A stretch of 5,997 nt of DNA from an uncultured Gammaproteobacteria bacterium. GTDB lineage: Bacteria > Pseudomonadota > Gammaproteobacteria > PS1 > Thioglobaceae. The translations under genes and the position numbers were made by a program. Positions 1-5,521 of the stretch are shown one piece after another. The notes below the pieces were generated by a model that ran no database searches, had not been told where the DNA came from, and was given only the letters and a program-made list of their open reading frames with translations. How positions within the stretch are numbered: the stretch's first letter is position 1; the number at the start of each line of letters is the position of its first letter. Where the stretch lies: NCBI GenBank assembly GCA_913044155.1, contig CAJWNF010000037.1, positions 1 to 5,997 on the forward strand, written 5' to 3'.

Positions 1-168
<168 letters not shown>

Positions 169-181
169 TTAGATAAAGGAG

Positions 182-1111
182 CTAGTTAAGTTCAAGTGTG
201 CCCACTAAAGAATCCACGCTCTTCATGCCAGCTTCAGCCAAATATTGGCTAATACCTGCGTTTATTTTTTTGCACACCAGGGGGTCATAAAAAAGCGCAG
301 TTCCAATACCCACAGCGGCTGCTCCCGCGACAATAAATTCAATCGCATCGTTTGCAGTGACTATGCCGCCTTGTCCAATTATTGGGACGTTGTGTTTTTT
401 GCTTTCTTGATAAACTTTGTGAACATTGAGCAAAGCGATTGGCTTTATTGAGGGGCCTGAGAGTCCGCCACTATTATTCCCAATAACAGGCTTTCGGGTT
501 TTGCTGTCAATTGCCATTCCCATTAAGGTGTTTATAACGGCTAATCCGTCACTTCCTGCCTCGATGCAACGCTTGGCGCTATAGGCGATGTCCGTCTGAT
601 TAGGAGAGAGCTTAGTGATCAAAGGTTTGTTTGTGTTTTTTCTGCAAATATCTACCACCCTAAAAGACATATCGGGATCGTTCCCAAAGGCAACCCCGCC
701 CTCCTTAACGTTGGGACATGAAATATTGATTTCGATAGCGTCGATATCGGTACCGTCAAATCGTTTTGCAATCTCGCCATACTCTTCAACCGAAGAGCCA
801 GAAATATTAATGAAATACTTGGTCTCGGCTTTGTTTAGTGATGGCAATATTTGGGCAATTACTTTTTCAGCGCCAGGGTTTTGAAGACCTATAGCGTTAA
901 GCATGCCGCTTGGAGTTTCAGCAACCCGGTGAGGCCTGTTTCCATGGCGTGGCTCAAGGGTTGTTCCCTTAAGGCAAATTGCACCTGCATCGGAATTTGA
1001 AAACCCTTTAAGCCTTGTATACTCTTCGCCAAAACCAACACAGCCCGACAACAGAATAATCGGCGAGTCTAAAGAGAGATTACAAAAACGAGTTTTAAGA
1101 TTGCTTTTCAT
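182..1111 (-). CDS. pyrD: Dihydroorotate dehydrogenase, class 1B-type catalytic subunit
   Basis: This 309-residue FMN enzyme oxidises dihydroorotate to orotate, the fourth step of pyrimidine synthesis. Visible family motifs, numbered from the ATG at 1111: SGCVGFG (22-28), FMN-site Lys48 followed by TTLEPR.GN, NAIGLQNPG (72-80), NISCPNVKEGG with catalytic-base Cys132, TKLSPN with Lys167, INTLMGM (193-199), GGLSGP (215-220), GQGGI (246-250) and GIGT (268-271). A Cys rather than Ser base, no N-terminal membrane helix, and CPNVKEGG..FG rather than the class 1A CPNVPG form all point to class 1B, which in known cases works with the FAD/2Fe-2S subunit PyrK and NAD+. No pyrK is adjacent: bioD is divergent upstream and leuS follows downstream. 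A TTG start at 1144 would add 11 residues, but it lies upstream of the probable -10 element and the ATG fits the family start, so I chose the ATG. Confidence 0.93.
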   Translation of the reverse strand: MKSNLKTRFCNLSLDSPIILLSGCVGFGEEYTRLKGFSNSDAGAICLKGTTLEPRHGNRPHRVAETPSGMLNAIGLQNPGAEKVIAQILPSLNKAETKYFINISGSSVEEYGEIAKRFDGTDIDAIEINISCPNVKEGGVAFGNDPDMSFRVVDICRKNTNKPLITKLSPNQTDIAYSAKRCIEAGSDGLAVINTLMGMAIDSKTRKPVIGNNSGGLSGPSIKPIALLNVHKVYQESKKHNVPIIGQGGIVTANDAIEFIVAGAAAVGIGTALFYDPLVCKKINAGISQYLAEAGMKSVDSLVGTLELN

Positions 1112-1170
1112 GGGTGCTATTATACTTTTATGGAGGCTTTGCAAATACTAACTTGGGCTAAAATACTGCT
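1112..1170. promoter_or_regulatory. Symmetric divergent pyrD/bioD promoter region, probably leaderless on both sides
   Basis: The 59 bp between the pyrD and bioD ATGs contain a consensus -10 hexamer TATAAT on the minus strand (1124-1119) and TAAAAT on the plus strand (1159-1164). Each is exactly 13 bp from a central perfect palindrome TTTGCAAA (1138-1145), within which each strand can find a -35-like TTTGCA at a 15-bp spacing (4 of 6 matches to TTGACA). The predicted transcription start for bioD is the A of its ATG, and for pyrD the base just before its ATG, so both mRNAs would be leaderless or nearly so. Neither gene has a Shine-Dalgarno sequence, which fits. The hexamers and palindrome are seen directly; promoter activity and any repressor binding at the palindrome are inferred. 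Confidence 0.6.
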
Positions 1171-1821
1171 ATGAAAGGTGTATTTGTGACAGGCAGTAAT
1201 ACAGGCGTTGGGAAGACAACTGTAGCGGTTGAGATTGTGCGTTTTTTGAGCCAAAAACAAAACCTAAAAGTAAGAAAACCCGTTGAAACTGGTTGTTCAT
1301 ATGGCGACACAGCAAAAGGACCAAAAGATGCAATCTTGCTTTCAGGAGCATGCGTCCAAAAAGAGCCTTTAAGTGTTGTTTGCCCCTACCGCTTTGAACT
1401 TGAGGCTAGCGCCGAGAGTGCCAGCAATGATGCAGGAGAAGCGCTGTCCTTAGAAGGCCTCGTTAAGGCGTGCCAAGAAAATACTAAGGGAAGTTTTGTT
1501 TTGGTTGAAGGGGCTGGCGGGCTGTACTCGCCAATTGCCAAAAAGGCGCTTAATTCAGACCTTGCTGCTAGTTTAGGGCTGCCCTTGGTGATAGTTACAG
1601 AAGACAAGCTCGGAGCAATTAGCCAGGCCTTGCTAACCATAGCTGCGGCTGAAAAAAGCAAGTTAAGCGTGCTCTGTGTTGTATTAAATCAAATTAGCAA
1701 GAACAGCCTGTCAAATAGAGATGCGATTTGTGCCTATACAAAAACGCCAGTAATAAGCTTTTCGGTAGATGGAGCCAAAGAGTTTTGTTTAGAATTTGAA
1801 AAACTAGTCAAGGATAGTTAG
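1171..1821 (+). CDS. bioD: ATP-dependent dethiobiotin synthetase
   Basis: This 216-residue cytoplasmic enzyme closes the ureido ring of dethiobiotin from 7,8-diaminopelargonate, CO2 and ATP, the penultimate step of biotin synthesis. It opens with the family P-loop GSNTGVGKTT (8-17), followed by the substrate-contacting KPVETG (36-41), a KDA acidic motif (Asp53), VEGAGGLYSP (112-121) in the Walker-B-like region, and VLNQ (171-174) near the expected adenine-recognition Asn. Length is close to the E. coli protein (225). The region usually reading PY.F....SPH..A is degenerate here (PYRFELEASAESAS, 72-85), without the SPH. No other bio gene is in the window, so it is an orphan copy. It is transcribed divergently from pyrD, and its last six codons overlap the 3' end of sspB on the other strand. 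There is no Shine-Dalgarno sequence, consistent with a leaderless transcript. Confidence 0.93.
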   Translation: MKGVFVTGSNTGVGKTTVAVEIVRFLSQKQNLKVRKPVETGCSYGDTAKGPKDAILLSGACVQKEPLSVVCPYRFELEASAESASNDAGEALSLEGLVKACQENTKGSFVLVEGAGGLYSPIAKKALNSDLAASLGLPLVIVTEDKLGAISQALLTIAAAEKSKLSVLCVVLNQISKNSLSNRDAICAYTKTPVISFSVDGAKEFCLEFEKLVKDS

Positions 1822-2163
1822 GTTGGGCTTTTCTTTTGCCTCCGAAAAGTTTTCGCTATTGCTGTCAAAAAACATGCCTTCGCCGTTTTCTTGGGCATAA
1901 ATAGTAAGAACAGCGTTACAAGGAACAGTGATTTTCTCTGAGACACCATTAAATCTGGCCTTGAATGAAATAGCGTCATTTGTCATGTTTCGGTTTCCAG
2001 CGGCAGAGGAGCTAATATTGAGTATAATTTTTCCCTCTTTAGCGAGCCCTTTGGGGACAATAACTCCTGACTTTTCACAGTCAACAAGAATATAGGGAGT
2101 TAAGTTGGAGTCCTCCATCCAGCCGCAGTATGCACGAATCAGATAAGGAACTACGCTGTTCAT
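1804..2163 (-). CDS. sspB: ClpXP protease specificity-enhancing factor SspB
   Basis: This 119-residue adaptor resembles E. coli SspB through its folded domain: PYLIRA..GW near the start, LTPYILVDC, GVIVP, GKIILNIS, the ND.ISFKARF.G segment and AVLTIYAQENGEGMFF. In known SspB proteins this domain binds the ssrA tag of proteins from stalled ribosomes, and a C-terminal peptide docks on the ClpX N-domain to deliver them for degradation. The flexible linker is much shorter than in E. coli (total 165 residues there), and the protein ends KPNLTILD where E. coli has RPALRVVK: the hydrophobic spacing is kept but the basic residues are lost. The gene starts 5 bp after the sspA stop, so the two are cotranscribed. 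Its final codons and stop overlap the end of bioD by 18 bp in convergent orientation. No strong ribosome binding site is visible, so translational coupling to sspA is likely. Confidence 0.93.
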   Translation of the reverse strand: MNSVVPYLIRAYCGWMEDSNLTPYILVDCEKSGVIVPKGLAKEGKIILNISSSAAGNRNMTNDAISFKARFNGVSEKITVPCNAVLTIYAQENGEGMFFDSNSENFSEAKEKPNLTILD

Positions 2164-2168
2164 CGTGC

Positions 2169-2801
2169 TTACTGAGTGAAGTCTTTTTCACAAAAAGTAA
2201 GGCTTTCTTGAAACCCTTCTTGGCCAAAGAGCCTATTTGCGTATGCGGAAATAGGTTTTGTTTTATCACCAAGAGTAATTCCCAGCAAATTCAGGCGCCA
2301 CATTATTGGCGCAAGACAGGCGTCAACTAGGGTCATTGAGTCGCTTTTGAAAAAAAGCTTATGAGAAAACAGCGGGATAAGCTCAATGAGGTTGCCGTTA
2401 AGAGTTTTTCTTGCAGCCTCGGAGTCTTTTTTATTGCCGTTTATAATAACGTTAACCAATTCGTACCAGCAGCCAGGCGCACGAGTGAAGCGATAAATTA
2501 AAAGCCTTTTTTCGGCCTTTTCTATTGGATCGACCGGCAATAGAGGAGGAAAAGGAAAGCGCTCATCTAAATACTCCATAATCACGCCAAGGTCATATAA
2601 AACCATGCCTCTGTCAAACAGGGTTGGTAGGGTTTGACAAGGGTTGAGGTCGAGAATTTCTTCTGGCAGTTCGTCAAAATCAACTTCGAACACATCCCGT
2701 TCAATTGACTTATGAGCCATAATGAAGCGCACTGCGTGCGATTCCAGTTCTTGTGTAGCAGAGTACAAAGTTGTGGAGGCTGGGTTAGGTTTTGTTAACA
2801 T
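2169..2801 (-). CDS. sspA: Stringent starvation protein A (RNA-polymerase-associated, GST fold)
   Basis: This 210-residue protein matches SspA throughout. The thioredoxin-like N-domain has SHAVRF (21-26) and DLNPCQTLPTL with the cis-Pro loop (51-61), then IMEYLDERFP (74-83), and the all-helical C-domain has NVIINGN and SLVDACLAP-like sequence (TLVDACLAPIMWRL, 157-170). Known SspA binds RNA polymerase with sigma70 and shifts transcription during starvation, acid stress and, in E. coli, phage P1 growth; it has no glutathione transferase activity. The conserved surface motif Pro-His-Pro after DERF in E. coli reads Pro83-Phe84-Pro85 here. A good GAGGA ribosome site (2811-2807) lies 5 bases before the ATG. 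The gene follows petC after 79 bp and precedes sspB, the standard order in many gammaproteobacteria. It may read through from the pet operon or have its own promoter; I see no convincing one. Confidence 0.95.
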   Translation of the reverse strand: MLTKPNPASTTLYSATQELESHAVRFIMAHKSIERDVFEVDFDELPEEILDLNPCQTLPTLFDRGMVLYDLGVIMEYLDERFPFPPLLPVDPIEKAEKRLLIYRFTRAPGCWYELVNVIINGNKKDSEAARKTLNGNLIELIPLFSHKLFFKSDSMTLVDACLAPIMWRLNLLGITLGDKTKPISAYANRLFGQEGFQESLTFCEKDFTQ

Positions 2802-2811
2802 AATTTTCCTC
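2802..2811 (-). promoter_or_regulatory. sspA ribosome binding site
   Basis: On the minus strand GAGGA (2811-2807) is followed by five bases and the ATG at 2801. It supports this start over any internal one and is one of the few clear Shine-Dalgarno sequences in the window. Confidence 0.7.
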
Positions 2812-2817
2812 GAAAAT

Positions 2818-2849
2818 AAAAAAAACAGTGCTCTTCAATTTTTAAAGAG
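2818..2849 (-). terminator. Weak hairpin plus T-run between petC and sspA (possible attenuator)
   Basis: Read on the minus strand, CTCTT (2849-2845) can pair with AAGAG (2835-2831), extended by one T-G wobble, around an AT-rich loop. Five bases later comes a run of eight Ts (2825-2818). The stem is short, has few GC pairs and is not flush with the T-run, so this is at best a weak intrinsic terminator. It would let part of the petABC transcription continue into sspAB while setting a lower level for those genes. Confidence 0.3.
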
Positions 2850-2880
2850 TCGCCGCAGAAATGATTAATTGTATCAAAAT

Positions 2881-3567
2881 TTAATCCCTTGAGCGCCAGA
2901 TACCGTACTTAACGTCTTTCCAATATTCCTTCTTCAAAAAGTAGGACAAAACAAAAAGCAACACCAAGAATGACAGAACCCAGGCCCCAAGGCCTGTACG
3001 AATTAATTTAGCCGGCTCGCCTACGTAGTCTAAGAAGTTTGTAATATCTCTAACGCTTTGGTCAAACTCTGCTCCAGATTGGTTTTCCTTTAGAGACCAC
3101 AGAGCATCAGGCATAGAGGCATTAGCAAGCACCTTGTTATTAACTCCAAAAACTTTAGAGTCGTCTGGGTAAAAGCCTCTTAGATAGCTATAAATCCAGT
3201 CTGTACCTTTAGACCTTGCAACAAGAGACAGGTCTGGTGGAACGCCTCCAAACCACTTAGAGGCAGCATCTTCAGGCATTGCAGTTGTAATCAGCTCGCC
3301 CACCTTTTCTCCGGCAAACATTAGATTTTCAGCAACGGCGGAATCGCTTAAACTAAGATCTTTGGCGATGCGGTTGTATCGCATAAAGCTGATTGCATGA
3401 CAACCAGAGCAGTAGTTCATAAATAGCTTGGCTCCATTTTGCAGTGAGGCTGTATTTGAAATATCGGTATGGGCCTCGTCTAGGTGCAATTCGCCACCAG
3501 ACGCTAAAACACTCAGCGAAAGAAAAAAAGTAACCAATAAAAGCTTTATTCTTATATATGTTTTCAT
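2881..3567 (-). CDS. petC: Cytochrome c1, haem subunit of the bc1 complex
   Basis: This 228-residue subunit passes electrons from the Rieske protein to soluble or membrane cytochrome c on the periplasmic side. It has a Sec signal peptide (residues 1-22, probable cleavage after VLA), a single c-type haem site CSGCH (53-57), the family stretches FGGVPPDLSLVARS.GTDWIYSYLRGFY (106-133) and GVNN (141-144), the likely sixth haem ligand Met152 in ASMPDALW, and a C-terminal anchor helix (about 192-211) followed by the typical KKEYWKDV tail. It is shorter than the Pseudomonas protein (about 260): the Cys-containing insertion usually found between the Met-ligand region and the anchor is missing. It starts three bases past the petB stop codon, with GGAG inside the last petB codons as ribosome site, so translation is coupled. 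Confidence 0.95.
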   Translation of the reverse strand: MKTYIRIKLLLVTFFLSLSVLASGGELHLDEAHTDISNTASLQNGAKLFMNYCSGCHAISFMRYNRIAKDLSLSDSAVAENLMFAGEKVGELITTAMPEDAASKWFGGVPPDLSLVARSKGTDWIYSYLRGFYPDDSKVFGVNNKVLANASMPDALWSLKENQSGAEFDQSVRDITNFLDYVGEPAKLIRTGLGAWVLSFLVLLFVLSYFLKKEYWKDVKYGIWRSRD

Positions 3568-3577
3568 AGCCTACTCC
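3568..3577 (-). promoter_or_regulatory. petC ribosome binding site overlapping the petB end
   Basis: GGAG (3577-3574, minus strand) lies within the last coding bases of petB, directly before its TAG stop, and six bases ahead of the petC ATG. This fixes the petC start and suggests that ribosomes finishing petB reinitiate on petC, keeping subunit ratios matched. Confidence 0.65.
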
Positions 3578-4794
3578 GTCACTCTTTCAGGAACTTCTTT
3601 GGTTTTTCCAATGGAGGTATACCAAGGCATTAAAATGAAAAAGGCAAAATACAAGAAAGTACAAATGCGGGCCAACAAGACGTTTCGAGGTGTTACCGGC
3701 TCCATTCCAAGCCAGCCTAAAATAACAAAACTAATCACAAAAATTCCAAGCGCCCATTTGAATGGAGAGCTTCTATAGCGAATCGACTTAACCGGGCTTC
3801 TGTCTAGCCATGGAAGTGCCGCCAATATTAGGAGTGCAACAAACATAGCCAATACGCCGGGGAACTGAGAGCCAAACATTGGCGGTATGGCCCTTAATAC
3901 AGAGTAAAAAGGAGTTAGATACCACAAAGGAGCAATATGGTCTGGTGTTTGAAGTGGATTAGCCTCTATAAAGTTCGCATGCTCTAGGAAATAGCCATTA
4001 AGCGCAGGGGCGTAAAATAATACAGAGCAAAAAATGATAAGAAAGACAAACACACCCATAATGTCTTTAACTGTGTAATATGGATGGAATGGAATTCCGT
4101 CCTTTGGAATTCCGTCTTTGTCTTTAGTTTTCTTTATTTCTACACCGTCAGGATTATTTGAGCCCACAGCATGAAGGGCGACAATGTGTAAGAAAACTAA
4201 AACGACAAGAATTAATGGCAAGGCGACGACGTGCAAAGAGAAAAAGCGAGTAAGGGCAGGGTCGCCTACAGCATAATCTCCCAGTATCCACACCAAAAGG
4301 TCTGGCCCAATAACAGGCACAGAACCAAATAGCGAGATAATAACTTGCGCCCCCCAATAAGACATCTGGCCCCAGGGGAGAACGTAGCCCATAAATGCTT
4401 CTGCCATAAGAGCAATATAAAGCGCCATGCCTAAAAGCCAGATAAGCTCTCTTGGCGCTTTATAGGATCCGTATAAGAGGCCACGATACATATGAAAATA
4501 GATAATAACAAAAAAGGCAGAGGCTCCGGTCGAGTGTAGATAGCGCATAAGCCAACCCCATTCAACGTCACGCATAATATATTCAACTGAAGCAAAAGCA
4601 TTCGCAGCATCTGGCTTAAAGTGCATAGTTAAGAAAATTCCTGTTACTAATTGCAACACCAAAACCAATATCGCCAATGAGCCAAAAAAGTACCAAAAGT
4701 TAAAGTTTCTTGGGGCGTAGTATTTAGCTAGATGCTCATTCCAGGTTTTGGTTAAAGGAAATCTTTGATCTATCCAGTTTTGTTTTTTGTTCAT
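3571..4794 (-). CDS. petB: Cytochrome b, quinol-oxidising membrane core of the bc1 complex
   Basis: This 407-residue, multi-helix inner-membrane protein carries both b haems and the Qo and Qi quinone sites. Haem ligands are His87 and His101 (helix B, in MRYLHSTGASAFF...YFHMYRG) and His188 and His203 (helix D, in FSLHVVALP...FLHIVALH). Other landmarks are GYVLPWGQMSYWGAQV (136-151), the GSNNPDG turn (211-217), KDGIPFHPYYTVKD (231-244) and the Qo motif in HIAPLWYLTPFYSVLRAIP. The Qo motif is PLWY (289-292): the catalytic Glu of mitochondrial PEWY is replaced by Leu, where gammaproteobacteria commonly have Val. The 14-residue spacing between the helix D ligands matches Pseudomonas-type cytochrome b. 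The gene lies 9 bp after petA and 3 bp before petC; AGGGAG precedes its ATG. Confidence 0.97.
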   Translation of the reverse strand: MNKKQNWIDQRFPLTKTWNEHLAKYYAPRNFNFWYFFGSLAILVLVLQLVTGIFLTMHFKPDAANAFASVEYIMRDVEWGWLMRYLHSTGASAFFVIIYFHMYRGLLYGSYKAPRELIWLLGMALYIALMAEAFMGYVLPWGQMSYWGAQVIISLFGSVPVIGPDLLVWILGDYAVGDPALTRFFSLHVVALPLILVVLVFLHIVALHAVGSNNPDGVEIKKTKDKDGIPKDGIPFHPYYTVKDIMGVFVFLIIFCSVLFYAPALNGYFLEHANFIEANPLQTPDHIAPLWYLTPFYSVLRAIPPMFGSQFPGVLAMFVALLILAALPWLDRSPVKSIRYRSSPFKWALGIFVISFVILGWLGMEPVTPRNVLLARICTFLYFAFFILMPWYTSIGKTKEVPERVTE

Positions 4795-4803
4795 AGTCTC
4801 CCT
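4795..4803 (-). promoter_or_regulatory. petB ribosome binding site
   Basis: AGGGAG (4803-4798, minus strand) starts right after the petA TAA stop and ends three bases before the petB ATG. The spacing is short but the match is good; it indicates coupling of petB translation to petA. Confidence 0.6.
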
Positions 4804-5421
4804 TTATGAGGTAACCGGATCTACGCCAATACGAATCAGTGTTTCAGACACAAAACTATATGGCGGGATCATTAGATTGGTTGGCGCCGGAACGCCAGCA
4901 TATACTCTTCCTGCAAGGTCAAACTTTGAGCCATGACAAGGACAATAAAATCCACCTTTCCAACTATCTCCACCAAGGTCGGCGGCGCCAGGCTCTGGAC
5001 GGTAAGTTGGAGAGCATCCCAAATGAGTGCAAACTCCAACAATTACAGCCAGCTCTTCTTTTCCTTCGATAGATCGATAGTTGGGCGTTACGTATTTAGG
5101 TTGTTGGTTTTTTGAGTTTCCAGACCCCTCGGGGTCTGCCAAGGCCTCCAACAAAGATTCTGACTCAAGGCTTTTTAAAGTTTCAGCGTCACGCTTAAAG
5201 ATCCATACTGGCTTTTTTCTCCATAAAACCCTAACCAGCTGGCCAGTTTCAAGTTTAGAAATATCAACATCAACAGGGGCGCCAGCCGCCTTAGCTCGTG
5301 CTGACGGTTTCCAGGTTGATAAAAACGGCCACGCAACAAAGCCCGCACCTACAGCGCCAACTACGCTAGTTGCCTGAGTAAGAAAGCGCCTTTTTTTCAG
5401 GTCTATTGTTTGTTCTGACAT
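4804..5421 (-). CDS. petA: Ubiquinol-cytochrome c reductase Rieske iron-sulfur subunit
   Basis: This 205-residue protein takes the first electron from ubiquinol at the cytochrome b Qo site and delivers it to cytochrome c1. The N-terminus has a twin-arginine (Tat) signal-anchor, KKRRFL (9-14), followed by a hydrophobic segment (about 18-34, GAVGAGFVAWPFL) that stays as membrane anchor in this family, and an Ala-rich hinge. The 2Fe-2S cluster motifs are complete: CTHLGC (131-136; ligands Cys131 and His133) and CPCHGS (160-165; ligands Cys160 and His163), with Cys136 and Cys162 placed for the conserved disulfide. A PVDVDISKLETGQ segment and the downstream PAPTNLMIPPY (178-188) are also typical. 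It is the first gene of the petABC operon. The start is supported by the Tat motif position; no good Shine-Dalgarno sequence is seen. Confidence 0.97.
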   Translation of the reverse strand: MSEQTIDLKKRRFLTQATSVVGAVGAGFVAWPFLSTWKPSARAKAAGAPVDVDISKLETGQLVRVLWRKKPVWIFKRDAETLKSLESESLLEALADPEGSGNSKNQQPKYVTPNYRSIEGKEELAVIVGVCTHLGCSPTYRPEPGAADLGGDSWKGGFYCPCHGSKFDLAGRVYAGVPAPTNLMIPPYSFVSETLIRIGVDPVTS

Positions 5422-5460
5422 AATGAGGTGTGCTGGGTATATTTAGATAAAAACCGTGAT

Positions 5461-5490
5461 ATTATAAAGTAAATAAGCCTTATATATAGG
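5461..5490 (-). promoter_or_regulatory. petA: Probable petA (pet-ssp operon) promoter
   Basis: A consensus -10 hexamer TATAAT (5466-5461, minus strand) lies in an AT-rich stretch 39 bp upstream of the petA ATG, which would give a leader of roughly 33 bases. The -35 region at normal spacing is poor (CTATAT). Just upstream of the hexamer is a short inverted repeat ATAAG-C-CTTAT (5473-5483) in the spacer, a possible operator. The hexamer match is direct; activity is inferred. Confidence 0.4.
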
Positions 5491-5521
5491 TAAAAAATTA
5501 CGACCTAGGCGCTAAGCCTGG
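5491..5521 (-). terminator. Probable intrinsic terminator of dciA
   Basis: On the minus strand CCAGGC (5521-5516) can pair with GCCT-A-GG (5511 to 5504, one bulged A) over a five-base TTAGC-type loop that includes the dciA stop codon. A run of six Ts (5497-5492) follows six bases downstream. It would separate dciA from the petA transcript. The bulge and the distance to the T-run make it moderate rather than strong. Confidence 0.4.

Noticed and set aside
245..884. Plus-strand open frames opposite pyrD (245-451 and 615-884)
   Set aside because: They lie entirely antisense to a well-conserved enzyme, have no recognisable protein features and no ribosome site.
1112..1144. TTG start giving pyrD 11 extra N-terminal residues
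   Set aside because: The extra residues have no family counterpart, the TTG has no ribosome site, and it lies upstream of the likely -10 element.
3428..3778. Plus-strand open frame across the petB-petC junction
   Set aside because: Antisense to both genes, no ribosome site or protein motif; the conserved genes explain the sequence.
4183..4233. Extra residue between the helix D haem ligands of cytochrome b (14 instead of 13)
   Set aside because: At first it looked like an insertion, but Pseudomonas-type cytochrome b has the same spacing, so it is normal for the group.
4839..5377. Plus-strand open frames opposite petA
   Set aside because: Antisense to the Rieske gene, mutually overlapping, and without family resemblance; they reflect codon use of petA.
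5473..5483. Inverted repeat ATAAG-C-CTTAT near the petA promoter as a named regulator site
   Set aside because: It does not match FNR, IscR or other operators I know and is short in AT-rich DNA; mentioned only as a possible operator in the promoter entry.
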